This document shows, one piece after another, positions 1 to 7,054 of a stretch of DNA of 15,254 bases; position 1 is the stretch's first letter; every line of letters begins with the position of its first letter. The position numbers were made by a program, and so were the translations under genes. Origin of the DNA: an uncultured Lachnospiraceae bacterium (GTDB lineage Bacteria; Bacillota; Clostridia; Lachnospirales; Lachnospiraceae); contig CAMWUU010000030.1 of NCBI GenBank assembly GCA_947177515.1, forward strand, positions 1 through 15,254. Direction: 5' to 3'. The notes below the pieces were generated by a model. It was not told the DNA's origin, ran no database searches, and worked only from the letters and a program-made list of their open reading frames with translations.

Positions 1-1204
1 ATGTTCGGTTTGCTGTGCATGGCTGGTTGTGGAATGTACTTGTATATTTGAGATTCCAAACCTCATTAAAATATGCTTCCACCTGATAAAGTGAGCTGGT
101 GGCGGATTTGTCTGCATTATAGACCAAAACATCACGGTCATAGTTTTTATGTCCCGGCCAGTCACCGAGGAAATAGGAGAAGGAATTGCGCCCGCCAAGG
201 ATGTAGGCAGTGGTATCCGCGATCAGGTATTTGTCGTGCAGCCGCCCCATCAGCCGCCATGGAAGGAGTGGGTTGATGCGGTTGTAAATGCGGATCTCGG
301 CATTTGGATGGGAGGAAAGTGCGAAAAAGTATGGGTTTTGTTCCATACGCAAAAGCCCGCTGACACCATCCACAACAACCCGGACCGAAACGCCGCGATT
401 TGCCGCGTCAAGCAGCGCCGCAAGCAATATTTTACCGCTGATATCGGTGCGGAAATCAAAGGTGGAGAGGATGATGCGCTCCTTTGCGCCCCGGATCATG
501 CGTATACGCTCAATAAGTGCCTCGCTGTTGTCCTCAAGGATTACAGCGCGGTCATTGCACAGCCTGCCATCCGCATAAAAATCTTGCGTGTTAAAGTTCT
601 CTTTGTATCCGTCGCTGATTTTGGGCTGCCAAAAACCAGAAAATAACACACCAAGGATAAGGTAAAGCAGGAAGGCGGCAATGGCGATAATAATTTTTGC
701 ACAGATTTTTCTGTGTTTCTTCTGGGTATTGCCGGATACGGCCTGTATTACAGGTTTTTGTGGCCATAGGGTATCCGCCGCCCGCATAATAAGCAGTGCC
801 AGCACCGCCACAATACCGATAAGCATCATGATATTTGCTTTAAAAAAATCCGGTTTCATGGCGAGCAGGAGGATCAGGACGAGAAGAAAAATTGCCCGGG
901 TGAGTAAAAGTTTTTGTTCCCCCTTAGCAGCAATCCAATCCGTAAGGCATCGGCTTATGTAGTGCAGACCTTTAAGGCTGTCGGATTTTGCCTGTAAAAT
1001 AAGAAGATGGCTAAGAAAAACAATTTCTGAAAAAAGGAACAGGAGAAAGAACTCGCGCATCAGGGGATAATGCTGTCCAAGATTTAAGGCACTTATGGCC
1101 GCGACGGTAATGGAGAACAGATTGATACTGATGCGGATAAGCATTCTTTTATCCCCGTCAGAAGATGATAGGTTGGTGGTGCCATTTGTATTTTTTCCTG
1201 TCAT
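1..1204 (-). CDS. Membrane-anchored phospholipase D / cardiolipin synthase-like protein, partial (C-terminus beyond left edge)
   Basis: The reverse strand is open from an ATG at 1204 to the window edge, giving 401 codons without a stop. About five hydrophobic segments lie in residues 22-190 (roughly 22-43, 50-70, 101-116, 122-141, 169-191). The last follows a basic stretch (KKHRK), which places the downstream domain outside the membrane. Residues 228-282 match the start of a PLD domain (a region ending AANRGVSVRVVVDG), and an HKD motif follows: H323-D-K325 with D330, then GGRN at 337-340. The family hydrolyses or transfers phosphodiesters using two HKD motifs; the second should lie beyond the edge. 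Cardiolipin synthesis is one possible role, but the long N-terminal membrane region is larger than the two segments of typical bacterial cardiolipin synthases, so the substrate is open. The start follows GGGAGG at a good distance. It sits 104 nt downstream of the YfhO-family gene on the same strand and is probably co-transcribed with it. Confidence 0.85.
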   Translation of the reverse strand, partial: MTGKNTNGTTNLSSSDGDKRMLIRISINLFSITVAAISALNLGQHYPLMREFFLLFLFSEIVFLSHLLILQAKSDSLKGLHYISRCLTDWIAAKGEQKLLLTRAIFLLVLILLLAMKPDFFKANIMMLIGIVAVLALLIMRAADTLWPQKPVIQAVSGNTQKKHRKICAKIIIAIAAFLLYLILGVLFSGFWQPKISDGYKENFNTQDFYADGRLCNDRAVILEDNSEALIERIRMIRGAKERIILSTFDFRTDISGKILLAALLDAANRGVSVRVVVDGVSGLLRMEQNPYFFALSSHPNAEIRIYNRINPLLPWRLMGRLHDKYLIADTTAYILGGRNSFSYFLGDWPGHKNYDRDVLVYNADKSATSSLYQVEAYFNEVWNLKYTSTFHNQPCTANRT

Positions 1205-1206
1205 TT

Positions 1207-1286
1207 GATTCCTCCCGTTAGATGTTATTTGTGGAAAACCCCACAGGGATATTTATCCGAGAATCATAACATAAACGGGAGGAATC
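1207..1286 (-). promoter_or_regulatory. Inverted repeat that can sequester the ribosome binding site of the PLD-like gene
   Basis: GATTCCTCCCGTT (1207-1219, plus strand) is the exact reverse complement of AACGGGAGGAATC (1274-1286). In the minus-strand transcript the upstream arm carries an anti-Shine-Dalgarno sequence (CCTCCC), and the downstream arm contains the GGGAGG that precedes the ATG at 1204. The 54-nt loop contains a smaller hairpin (TGTGG/CCACA, 1230-1234 with 1241-1245) and two minimal reading frames (ATG TTA TGA, and a 4-codon frame). There is no U-tract, so it does not resemble a terminator. Translational control of the PLD-like gene is inferred from this pairing. Confidence 0.55.
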
Positions 1287-1308
1287 TTCAAGAGGGGGAG
1301 CGATATTA

Positions 1309-4302
1309 TCAGGAATGTTTCCTTTTTTTGTAAATTATTACAGCAAGGGCAATACAGCCGGAAACGGACAAAAGGAACCCTATCAGCAATCCTGGTGTCC
1401 GGTATTCTAAGCGGATTTCATGTTCCCCCGCAGGGAGGGCAAGAGCCATCATCATCAGGTTTGCCTGTAAAAGCTTTGTTTCCTCCCCGTCCACATATGC
1501 CGTAAAGCCACTGGAATACGGGATGGAAAGACAGAGCAATTTCGGTGTGGACAGGCTTATCGTACCAGTTATAAGGCTGGTAGAAAAGGACGCGTTGTTA
1601 TCGTGCAGGTTGAGATTTTCCAATACCTCTTCCCCGCGCAGAAGGGCGGCAGCGGCGTATTGTTCCATCGGCTGGCAGACGATCTCCAGTTCCTTAAAGC
1701 GGTAGGTGCCAATATATGGAAAACGGATCCGCACAGAAACAGCTTCCTGTTCGTGATATCCCAGGTTAAACAGATAATCCTGCACGTCGTTATACCAGAT
1801 GTACCTTGGGGTATTGTAGGAAAGTTCCTTTTCTATCTTTGTCCCATCTGAAAGTTCCAGTTCCACCGTAAACTTAAGCTGATCCGGCTCGCGGTAATAT
1901 GCGGCGGCGCGTTTCCTGGCCTTTTTTGTTTCAGGGGAGAGTGCCTCCCAGTCCTCCTTTGTAAAAAGGTGGTTCGGGTCGATTTTTGGGTCGTCGTTGT
2001 AAAGTTCATATCTCGGCCTGCCCTCGTAGGATAGCCCGGTGAGAAGCAGGTTGGTTTCACAGTTCTCCTGCCCATGGAAAACCAGGCGGATGCTTGCTCC
2101 ATTTTTTGTAACCACAAAGGCATTTTCGTTTCCGGAATTTTCTACCAGGGAAATGTGGTCGCTGCTAAAGCGCATTTCATAGGGGGGATTACTGGAGGTA
2201 AGGGTTGGGGTGATTGCCGTAAAGCCTTCCAGTGGCTCGTCCACAACAAGTGCCTGTAATATGGCTTCCTGACGCTTTGCGGCGGACAGCGTATCATAAT
2301 CTTTGCGCAGCAGGTAGCCCTCGTAGGTGAAGCCAAGTGGGAGTGCATACTGGTTTTGGTAAATCAGGTATTTTGACTTGTTTTTCCCGGAATCTTCTGT
2401 GGATGCGGAAGTGTTTGCAGGTGTGCCATCTGCGGTAAGAAGCTGGTATCCAAATGGGATAAAGGCCTTTTCTGGTTTGGATGATTCTGTGATATAATAT
2501 TTTACGCCAAGCAGGGTATTCAGCATGGTGCGGTCATCTAAACCGTTCCAGATATAGGACATGCATTCTGCAACCTGCATACTTTTGAAAAACTGCGGGA
2601 TCTTGCCGTTTGCCAGGCTCCAGTTATACTGTGTGTCTGCTAATCCATTCAGTATTGTAATATTGCGGGTAACCCTGGGTGCGGTATAGCGCCAGAAGGT
2701 TTTGTCGCTGAGTTTTTTGAGCGCGGCACCTTCATTTTTGTTTAGTCGGCTTGAAATGGAGTCTGTCTGGATAAAATCATCCACATATTTTTCAGTCACA
2801 AAGAAAAAGTATGAATTCCTCCAGATGCTACAAAAGGTTAATAACAGACAAAGTGCGGATAGGGAAGGCAAAAGGAGTACTATTTTCCTGCGGTAAAGCA
2901 TTGCTGTTCCAGAGCAAAGGACGGTCACCGCCACAAGGATAAACTGGAAGTAGATATGGGCGGTATCGGAATAGCCGGATTGGTAAAGCAGTACGAGGCT
3001 GAGGGCAGTATAACCGGCGGTGGAAACAGCGAGCAGGTAAAATTCCTTTTTAGTTAGGGTGAATAGTTTTGGCCACATCAGAACCAGGATATAGGCGTTT
3101 AACATCCCGTATCCCCAATTCCAACGGTTGGAAACATAGGAAAAACCGTTAAAAATATGTCCCGCTGTTGGCAGCAGTAAAAACAGGGTCAGCAGAAGGA
3201 AACCGATTTTTAGCGCGGTGTATTTTTTCTTTTGCAGAAACAGAACCAGGACGGAGGGCAGGGTCAGTGCACTGTACGCTAGGATTGTCCAGTCCCCCGC
3301 CTGTGTTCCCCCAAGGAAAGTGGCAGGAAGTTTTTCGTAGTACTGCCTGGAATAAAGCATATCATAAATATAGCCGCTCCCCGAGCGGGCATCGCCCATA
3401 AAAAGAAGGATGACGGGCAGCAGGATAACGGCGCTCATGGCAACACCGACAAGGGAGAATCCTGCAATTTTTAAAACCGTAAGAAATGCATCTTTCAACG
3501 CTTTTTGGATGCTGTAATCCCTAGCAGGCTTTTGGATAGGTGCATATAACATAAACAGCCGGAACAGTACATAGAGAACTGTCAGCAACACAATTGCATA
3601 GAAAAAGTAAAAATTGCTTACAGCGGAGAGGAATACCGAAAGGATCAGGGTAATGGGCTTTTTTTCACGCAGGTATTTTTCCACGCCAAGCAGGATGAGC
3701 GGCAGGTAAATCATTGGATTGGAAAAATACGGGTGCCTTACAGCAGCATAGAGCGCATATCCGCAAAATACATAGGTAAATGTTCCAGCGAGAAGTCCGG
3801 TATCTGCAAGCCATAAAACCGAGTTTATGCGGTAGGCGGGACTGTCTGCGTACTCAAGAGGTTTGCCGGCGGGAACACTGTAAAATTTTTCCATTTTATA
3901 TAGCACAAAATGCATAAAGCAGAATCCGGCAAGATAGAGCCGCAGCAGGATCAGGAAATTATACAGGTATACCATGCGGTCGGCGGAGAAAAAAACAGAA
4001 AGCAGGTTGAGCGGGTCGCCGATCACATAGTAGTGCAGTGTGGAATAGAGATCCGCGCCGTATCCGAAATGCATACTGTATGTCGGAATTTGCAGGCTGT
4101 GTTCTACCAGTATTTTGTGCGCGGCATCCCTAAGCCAGCGGGAATAATAGATCAGTGCCTTAAAGTGCTGGTTCCAGCCGTCCCAGTACCATATAAAAGA
4201 GCGCCCGTCTGAAAAAAAGTGATAATACACGATGGGGCACATTACGGCAAAAATAAGGGTGTAAGCGAAAAAAAGCTTTTTTCTGTTCTTAATATTTTTC
4301 AT
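1309..4302 (-). CDS. YfhO-family polytopic membrane protein (putative GT-C-type glycosyltransferase)
   Basis: A 997-residue protein with an N-terminal membrane segment (residues 11-30), about a dozen hydrophobic helices in the first half, a large hydrophilic region (roughly 520-960), and a final helix at about 968-990 followed by a basic KKRKHS tail. Family marks are the first loop with WYWDGWNQHF (D41, Q45) and the YVIGDPLNLLSVFF segment (GDPLN at 95-99). YfhO proteins are membrane GT-C-like enzymes; in Bacillus one member transfers a lipid-linked sugar onto lipoteichoic acid outside the cell. By analogy this protein probably decorates a cell-envelope polymer, but the donor and acceptor are not visible, and no partner glycosyltransferase making the lipid-linked sugar lies in the window. 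Start: ATG preceded by GGAGAG, 7 nt upstream. It is the first gene of a likely two-gene unit with the PLD-like gene. Confidence 0.88.
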   Translation of the reverse strand: MKNIKNRKKLFFAYTLIFAVMCPIVYYHFFSDGRSFIWYWDGWNQHFKALIYYSRWLRDAAHKILVEHSLQIPTYSMHFGYGADLYSTLHYYVIGDPLNLLSVFFSADRMVYLYNFLILLRLYLAGFCFMHFVLYKMEKFYSVPAGKPLEYADSPAYRINSVLWLADTGLLAGTFTYVFCGYALYAAVRHPYFSNPMIYLPLILLGVEKYLREKKPITLILSVFLSAVSNFYFFYAIVLLTVLYVLFRLFMLYAPIQKPARDYSIQKALKDAFLTVLKIAGFSLVGVAMSAVILLPVILLFMGDARSGSGYIYDMLYSRQYYEKLPATFLGGTQAGDWTILAYSALTLPSVLVLFLQKKKYTALKIGFLLLTLFLLLPTAGHIFNGFSYVSNRWNWGYGMLNAYILVLMWPKLFTLTKKEFYLLAVSTAGYTALSLVLLYQSGYSDTAHIYFQFILVAVTVLCSGTAMLYRRKIVLLLPSLSALCLLLTFCSIWRNSYFFFVTEKYVDDFIQTDSISSRLNKNEGAALKKLSDKTFWRYTAPRVTRNITILNGLADTQYNWSLANGKIPQFFKSMQVAECMSYIWNGLDDRTMLNTLLGVKYYITESSKPEKAFIPFGYQLLTADGTPANTSASTEDSGKNKSKYLIYQNQYALPLGFTYEGYLLRKDYDTLSAAKRQEAILQALVVDEPLEGFTAITPTLTSSNPPYEMRFSSDHISLVENSGNENAFVVTKNGASIRLVFHGQENCETNLLLTGLSYEGRPRYELYNDDPKIDPNHLFTKEDWEALSPETKKARKRAAAYYREPDQLKFTVELELSDGTKIEKELSYNTPRYIWYNDVQDYLFNLGYHEQEAVSVRIRFPYIGTYRFKELEIVCQPMEQYAAAALLRGEEVLENLNLHDNNASFSTSLITGTISLSTPKLLCLSIPYSSGFTAYVDGEETKLLQANLMMMALALPAGEHEIRLEYRTPGLLIGFLLSVSGCIALAVIIYKKRKHS

Positions 4303-4400
4303 AATTCACTCTCCATTGCAGATGTATTGTAGGGGAAAAGAAGGGTTTATGTTTTGGAATGGGTTCCTGGTTTTGGCAGGTTTTAGGTTTCCGGGTATTA

Positions 4401-4429
4401 ATTATATTATGCATTGTTGTACAAAGCAA
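4401..4429 (-). promoter_or_regulatory. Sigma-A-type promoter for the YfhO-family gene
   Basis: On the minus strand, TTGCTT (4429-4424) and TATAAT (4406-4401) are separated by exactly 17 bases. This predicts a transcript start near 4394 and a leader of about 90 nt before the ATG at 4302. The -10 is perfect and the -35 matches at three or four positions. Confidence 0.6.
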
Positions 4430-4624
4430 GAGTTATTATGAAAAAGTTTGAAAAGGGTATTCAAGATACAAAAAAAGTGCTGGAAAAAATGCTTGTGGTA
4501 ATTGCATGATTGCTTGCCTATTTGGAACATAATAATAATTTCCAGTTTGTAGAATTGTAGCTTGCCATATCCCACCGCTACAGGCTGATGGTCGCCTAAA
4601 CGAAGAATATATCTGTTTTTTTGA

Positions 4625-4653
4625 TTGACAATGGGGCTGTTTTGAAATATACT
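4625..4653 (+). promoter_or_regulatory. Consensus promoter upstream of the PD-(D/E)XK gene
   Basis: A perfect -35 TTGACA (4625-4630) and a -10 TATACT (4648-4653) are separated by exactly 17 bases. Transcription should start near 4660, leaving a leader of about 200 nt before the ATG at 4857. Confidence 0.6.
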
Positions 4654-4856
4654 TATAGTAGAGATATTTATACTTCAGTGCTACCAGGAATGAAATGTAA
4701 AGTTGGGAGGCTATGTAGGGGAAATCCCCTTTGTCGGGATCGATTATAATAAGGAAGGTATGAAACCTACCTGTAAGATTGAGAAGAGGAATACTGGAGT
4801 ATAGAAAGAAGATGGATAGTGGATAGTAGGTTATAGAAAGCGGGAGGTTACGATTT

Positions 4857-5690
4857 ATGGAAGAGAAGGAACAGAGGATTGATATCCAGACAATATGGGA
4901 GGAACTGGGAATATCGAATGATTTCCTGTTTGGGAAAGTAATGCAGGACGCAGAACTGTGCAAGGGATTGCTTGAGCGCATTTTTCCAGGAATGAAAATC
5001 GGACATATAGAGTATCCGACCTTACAAAAGATAATTAACCCGGACTTTGATGCAAAAAGTGTCCGTCTGGATGTGTATGTGGCGGATGGTCTGGGTACTG
5101 TTTATGATATCGAGATGCAGATGACGGATACAAAGGAGCTACCCAAGAGGACAAGGTACTATCAGGCGATGATGGATTTGGAGATGATTGACAAAGGGGA
5201 GCTGTATAAAAAACTGAAGAAAAGTTTTGTGATTTTTATCTGTCCATTTGACCTGTTTGGGAAGGGAAGGCATATCTATACTTTTAAGAATTTTTGTGAA
5301 GAAGATAAGGCGGTTTTGCTGGGAGATGAAACAGCAAAAGTGTTCCTGAATACAGAGAGTACAATGGAAGATGTCAGCAGAGAACTAAGAGCATTTTTGG
5401 ATTATGTCGCAGGAAGGAAATCAGAGGATTCTTTTGTACAGAAACTGGAGGATGCCGTAAAAAAAGCAAAGCAGAATCGGGAATGGAGGCATGAATATAT
5501 GACGTTGTTGATGAGGGATCAGGAAAAGTTTGAGCAGGGGCGCGAGCAGGGGCGTGAGCAGGAAAAGGTAGAAACTATCGTCCGCATGTATAAGAATGGA
5601 TTTACTGTGGAGCAGATTGCCCTGTGTGCTAATAAAAGGGTTGATGAGGTAAAAGCTGTTATTGAAAGAGAAAAGCTTGTACTTGTGTAA
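4857..5690 (+). CDS. Rpn/PD-(D/E)XK nuclease-family putative transposase-like protein
   Basis: A 277-residue protein with the usual N-terminal signature (NDFLFGKVM, residues 21-29) and a PD-(D/E)XK-type core: D72 in RLDVYV, then E86-M-Q88 in YDIEMQM, then RTRYYQ (98-103). The C-terminus holds a charged, probably coiled segment (about 195-240) with EQGREQGREQ at 226-235, ending in a small helical region (NGFTVEQIALCANKRVDEV) resembling a helix-turn-helix. Members are often annotated as recombination-promoting nucleases or PD-(D/E)XK transposases. Experimentally studied Rpn proteins cut DNA, and some act in phage defence, but many copies in gut Firmicutes are uncharacterised. ATG at 4857 follows GGGAGG with an 8-nt gap. 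The gene stands alone between a consensus promoter and a 12-bp hairpin, with no inverted repeats of an insertion sequence around it. The core residues look intact, so activity is plausible. Confidence 0.85.
   Translation: MEEKEQRIDIQTIWEELGISNDFLFGKVMQDAELCKGLLERIFPGMKIGHIEYPTLQKIINPDFDAKSVRLDVYVADGLGTVYDIEMQMTDTKELPKRTRYYQAMMDLEMIDKGELYKKLKKSFVIFICPFDLFGKGRHIYTFKNFCEEDKAVLLGDETAKVFLNTESTMEDVSRELRAFLDYVAGRKSEDSFVQKLEDAVKKAKQNREWRHEYMTLLMRDQEKFEQGREQGREQEKVETIVRMYKNGFTVEQIALCANKRVDEVKAVIEREKLVLV
5532..5562 (+). repeat. 12-bp in-frame tandem repeat coding for EQGR
   Basis: The unit GAGCAGGGGCGC/T occurs at 5532-5543 and 5544-5555, then partially at 5556-5562, inside the PD-(D/E)XK gene. Because 12 is a multiple of 3, copy-number change would lengthen or shorten the EQGR tail without breaking the frame. 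Confidence 0.75.
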
Positions 5691-5812
5691 GATAGGAGAA
5701 ATAGCGTGTATGTGCTCCAATCTCAAATATGGCGAGAGCCAAAAACGGGAGTGTAAAATATTCTTTGCGCTTTGAAGTTGCGCATTGAAAAAATAGCCCA
5801 TTTCAGAAGGTA

Positions 5813-5842
5813 CCTGCCTGTAATATTCCTATTACAGGCAGG
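5813..5842. terminator. Perfect 12-bp hairpin, possible terminator of the nuclease-family gene
   Basis: CCTGCCTGTAAT (5813-5824) pairs exactly with ATTACAGGCAGG (5831-5842) around a 6-base loop (ATTCCT), 122 bases after the stop at 5690. There is no T-run on either side, so it may be a terminator of unusual type, an RNA-stabilising hairpin or a remnant of a small repeat. Confidence 0.45.
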
Positions 5843-6122
5843 ATATATCGACTAAAAATATAAAATAACACTATTGTGATACATCTTATATTCCGCATAT
5901 ATGAATTTCATAACTTACCGATCCTTTCTTTGCTCATTGGATTTTTGGAGAGGTTTGAGAAAGTATTTCAATTGTTTCTTTCTGTCTGATTTATTTTGTA
6001 TATAATTCGTTACAGGTTTTTCTTTTCCTTATTTTGCCCCTATGAGAGTTCGTAACAAAAACAATCCTTTGAATTATTTGGGAAAAGGATATAACAATTC
6101 ACATATCATTCATCTACTTGCC

Positions 6123-6151
6123 TTGTATCTTTTGAGAAAGCGAAATATAAT
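6123..6151 (+). promoter_or_regulatory. Promoter-like element upstream of the two-component operon
   Basis: TTGTAT (6123-6128) and TATAAT (6146-6151) are spaced by 17 bases. It would start a transcript near 6158, either as a distal promoter of the response regulator or for the 41-codon frame at 6172-6297. Confidence 0.35.
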
Positions 6152-6171
6152 ATTGTTATGATGGAGATGAT

Positions 6172-6297
6172 ATGACACTACTACGATTGTTCTGCCGGAC
6201 ATATTATAGGTGCGGTAATTATGGGAACAGTAGGCTCATTCCAAAAGATACGAAAAGCCCGATAATAGGCGGTAAAAAGAAATTTAAAACAGCTTAA
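6172..6297 (+). CDS. Possible 41-residue small protein, unrecognised
   Basis: ATG at 6172 is preceded by TGGAG with a 5-base gap and runs 41 codons to TAA at 6295-6297. The product is basic, with two cysteines (C8, C14) and a lysine-rich end (GGKKKFKT). The promoter-like element at 6123-6151 would start the transcript only a few bases before this ribosome binding site, which counts against efficient translation. It resembles no family I know and may be chance. Confidence 0.18.
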   Translation: MTLLRLFCRTYYRCGNYGNSRLIPKDTKSPIIGGKKKFKTA

Positions 6298-6313
6298 AAG
6301 GATGGATCGTCTT

Positions 6314-6344
6314 AACATTAGATAAACATTGATTTTGGTATAAT
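6314..6344 (+). promoter_or_regulatory. Response-regulator promoter with AACATT direct repeats
   Basis: A perfect -10 TATAAT (6339-6344) lies 29 bases before the ATG at 6374. No good -35 stands 17 bases upstream. Instead AACATT occurs twice with an 11-base period (6314-6319 and 6325-6330), ending 8 bases before the -10. Direct repeats at one helical turn replacing a -35 are how OmpR/PhoB-family regulators usually bind and activate, so autoregulation by the adjacent regulator is likely but inferred. Confidence 0.5.
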
Positions 6345-6373
6345 GAAGGAATCCCATATAAGGAGGGTGCGAA

Positions 6374-7054
6374 ATGAGAATTTTAATTATTGAGGATGAT
6401 AAGCAGCTTGCCAACGAAATGAAAACAGGATTAGAGCGGCAGGGTTTTACGGTTGATATTGCCAATACGGGGCTTGATGGAGAAGAAAAGGCGTATGTCA
6501 CGGACTATGACACCATTCTCCTTGACTTGAATTTGCCAGATAAAGACGGGCTTGCCATACTGTCATTTTTGCGGAGCAATGGGCGGAATATGCCTGTTTT
6601 GATCGTATCGGCAAGGGACACCGTAAGGGAAAGATCAACCGGACTTGACCTGGGTGCCGATGATTATATTGTCAAGCCTTTTGACTTTGTAGAATTGACT
6701 TCCCGTATTCGTGCTGTTGTTCGCAGATTTTACGGACGGACAAATCCGACCATCATAATTGGCAGTTTGTCGATCAATCCAGCCATCCAAACGGCAGTGT
6801 GGGGGAAGGAAGCTATCCCCCTATCTTCAAAAGAATTTGACATTCTTTTGTATCTTGGGGAGCGGCACCCGGAAATTGTGTCGAGTGAGGACATTATAGA
6901 ACACACATACAATGAAGATTTTGACCTGTTTTCCTCGGTGCTGCGGGTACACATTTCAAATCTTCGCAAGAAACTGCAAGCAGCCAGCGGTCAAAACCTG
7001 CTGATAACAATAAAGGGAAAGGGGTATTGCTTATGGAGCAATTTAGAAAAATAA
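6374..7054 (+). CDS. OmpR/PhoB-family response regulator
   Basis: A 226-residue two-domain regulator. The receiver domain (1-115) shows the acidic pocket E7-D8-D9, the phospho-accepting D51 in LLDLNLP, S79 in LIVSARD and K101 in IVKPFD. The second part (about 127-222) is a winged-helix DNA-binding domain with LSSKEFDILLYL and the recognition-helix region VLRVHISNLRKKL, ending with the usual IKGKGYCL. Once phosphorylated by the adjacent kinase it should bind direct repeats and control the operon. The start has GGAGG (6362-6366) seven bases upstream. Its end overlaps the kinase start by 22 bases, so the two are translationally coupled. It is close in type to VncR/VanR-like regulators of antibiotic-peptide response loci; the inducer cannot be read from sequence. 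Confidence 0.93.
   Translation: MRILIIEDDKQLANEMKTGLERQGFTVDIANTGLDGEEKAYVTDYDTILLDLNLPDKDGLAILSFLRSNGRNMPVLIVSARDTVRERSTGLDLGADDYIVKPFDFVELTSRIRAVVRRFYGRTNPTIIIGSLSINPAIQTAVWGKEAIPLSSKEFDILLYLGERHPEIVSSEDIIEHTYNEDFDLFSSVLRVHISNLRKKLQAASGQNLLITIKGKGYCLWSNLEK

Larger units (their letters stand above)
4303..4856. other. Gene-free divergent intergenic region
   Basis: This 554-base stretch between two divergent genes holds the minus-strand promoter for the YfhO-family gene and the plus-strand promoter for the nuclease-family gene. It also has a 14-base palindrome AGGGGAAATCCCCT (4717-4730) within the plus-strand leader. Very short frames exist (for example 23 codons from ATG 4438) but lack ribosome binding sites, so none is called. 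A long open frame on the minus strand (4436-4981) crosses the start of the nuclease-family gene and its product looks non-coding. Confidence 0.6.
5691..6373. other. Gene-free AT-rich intergenic region
   Basis: This is 683 bases between the nuclease-family gene and the two-component operon. It contains a strong hairpin (5813-5842), a short palindrome TATGAATTTCATA (5900-5912), a promoter-like pair at 6123-6151, and the promoter of the response regulator at 6314-6344. A 41-codon frame at 6172-6297 has a TGGAG five bases before its ATG. A different frame over 6175-6260 reads as a short hydrophobic end (GHIIGAVIMGTVGSF) with a stop just ahead of it, perhaps a gene remnant. No gene is called with confidence. 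Confidence 0.5.

Noticed and set aside
149..646. Plus-strand open frames across 73-962
   Set aside because: They lie opposite the PLD-like gene, whose minus-strand product has clear membrane helices and an HKD motif; the plus-strand products have no family features.
4438..4509. 23-codon lysine-rich frame, considered as an autoinducer peptide
   Set aside because: No ribosome binding site, no cysteine, and no agr-type processing gene nearby.
4436..4981. 181-codon minus-strand frame
   Set aside because: It overlaps the promoter, leader and first codons of the PD-(D/E)XK gene, and its product is Ser/Tyr/Pro-rich without domain features; the plus-strand gene has conserved motifs.
4857..5690. PD-(D/E)XK gene as part of an insertion sequence
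   Set aside because: No flanking inverted repeats or target duplications were visible; the name transposase comes from family annotation only.
5421..5801. 126-codon minus-strand frame across the end of the PD-(D/E)XK gene
   Set aside because: It mostly mirrors the coding sequence of the plus-strand gene; no ribosome binding site or recognised domain.
6181..6501. Minus-strand frame over the response-regulator promoter
   Set aside because: It covers the promoter and start of the response regulator in antisense and shows no protein-family features.
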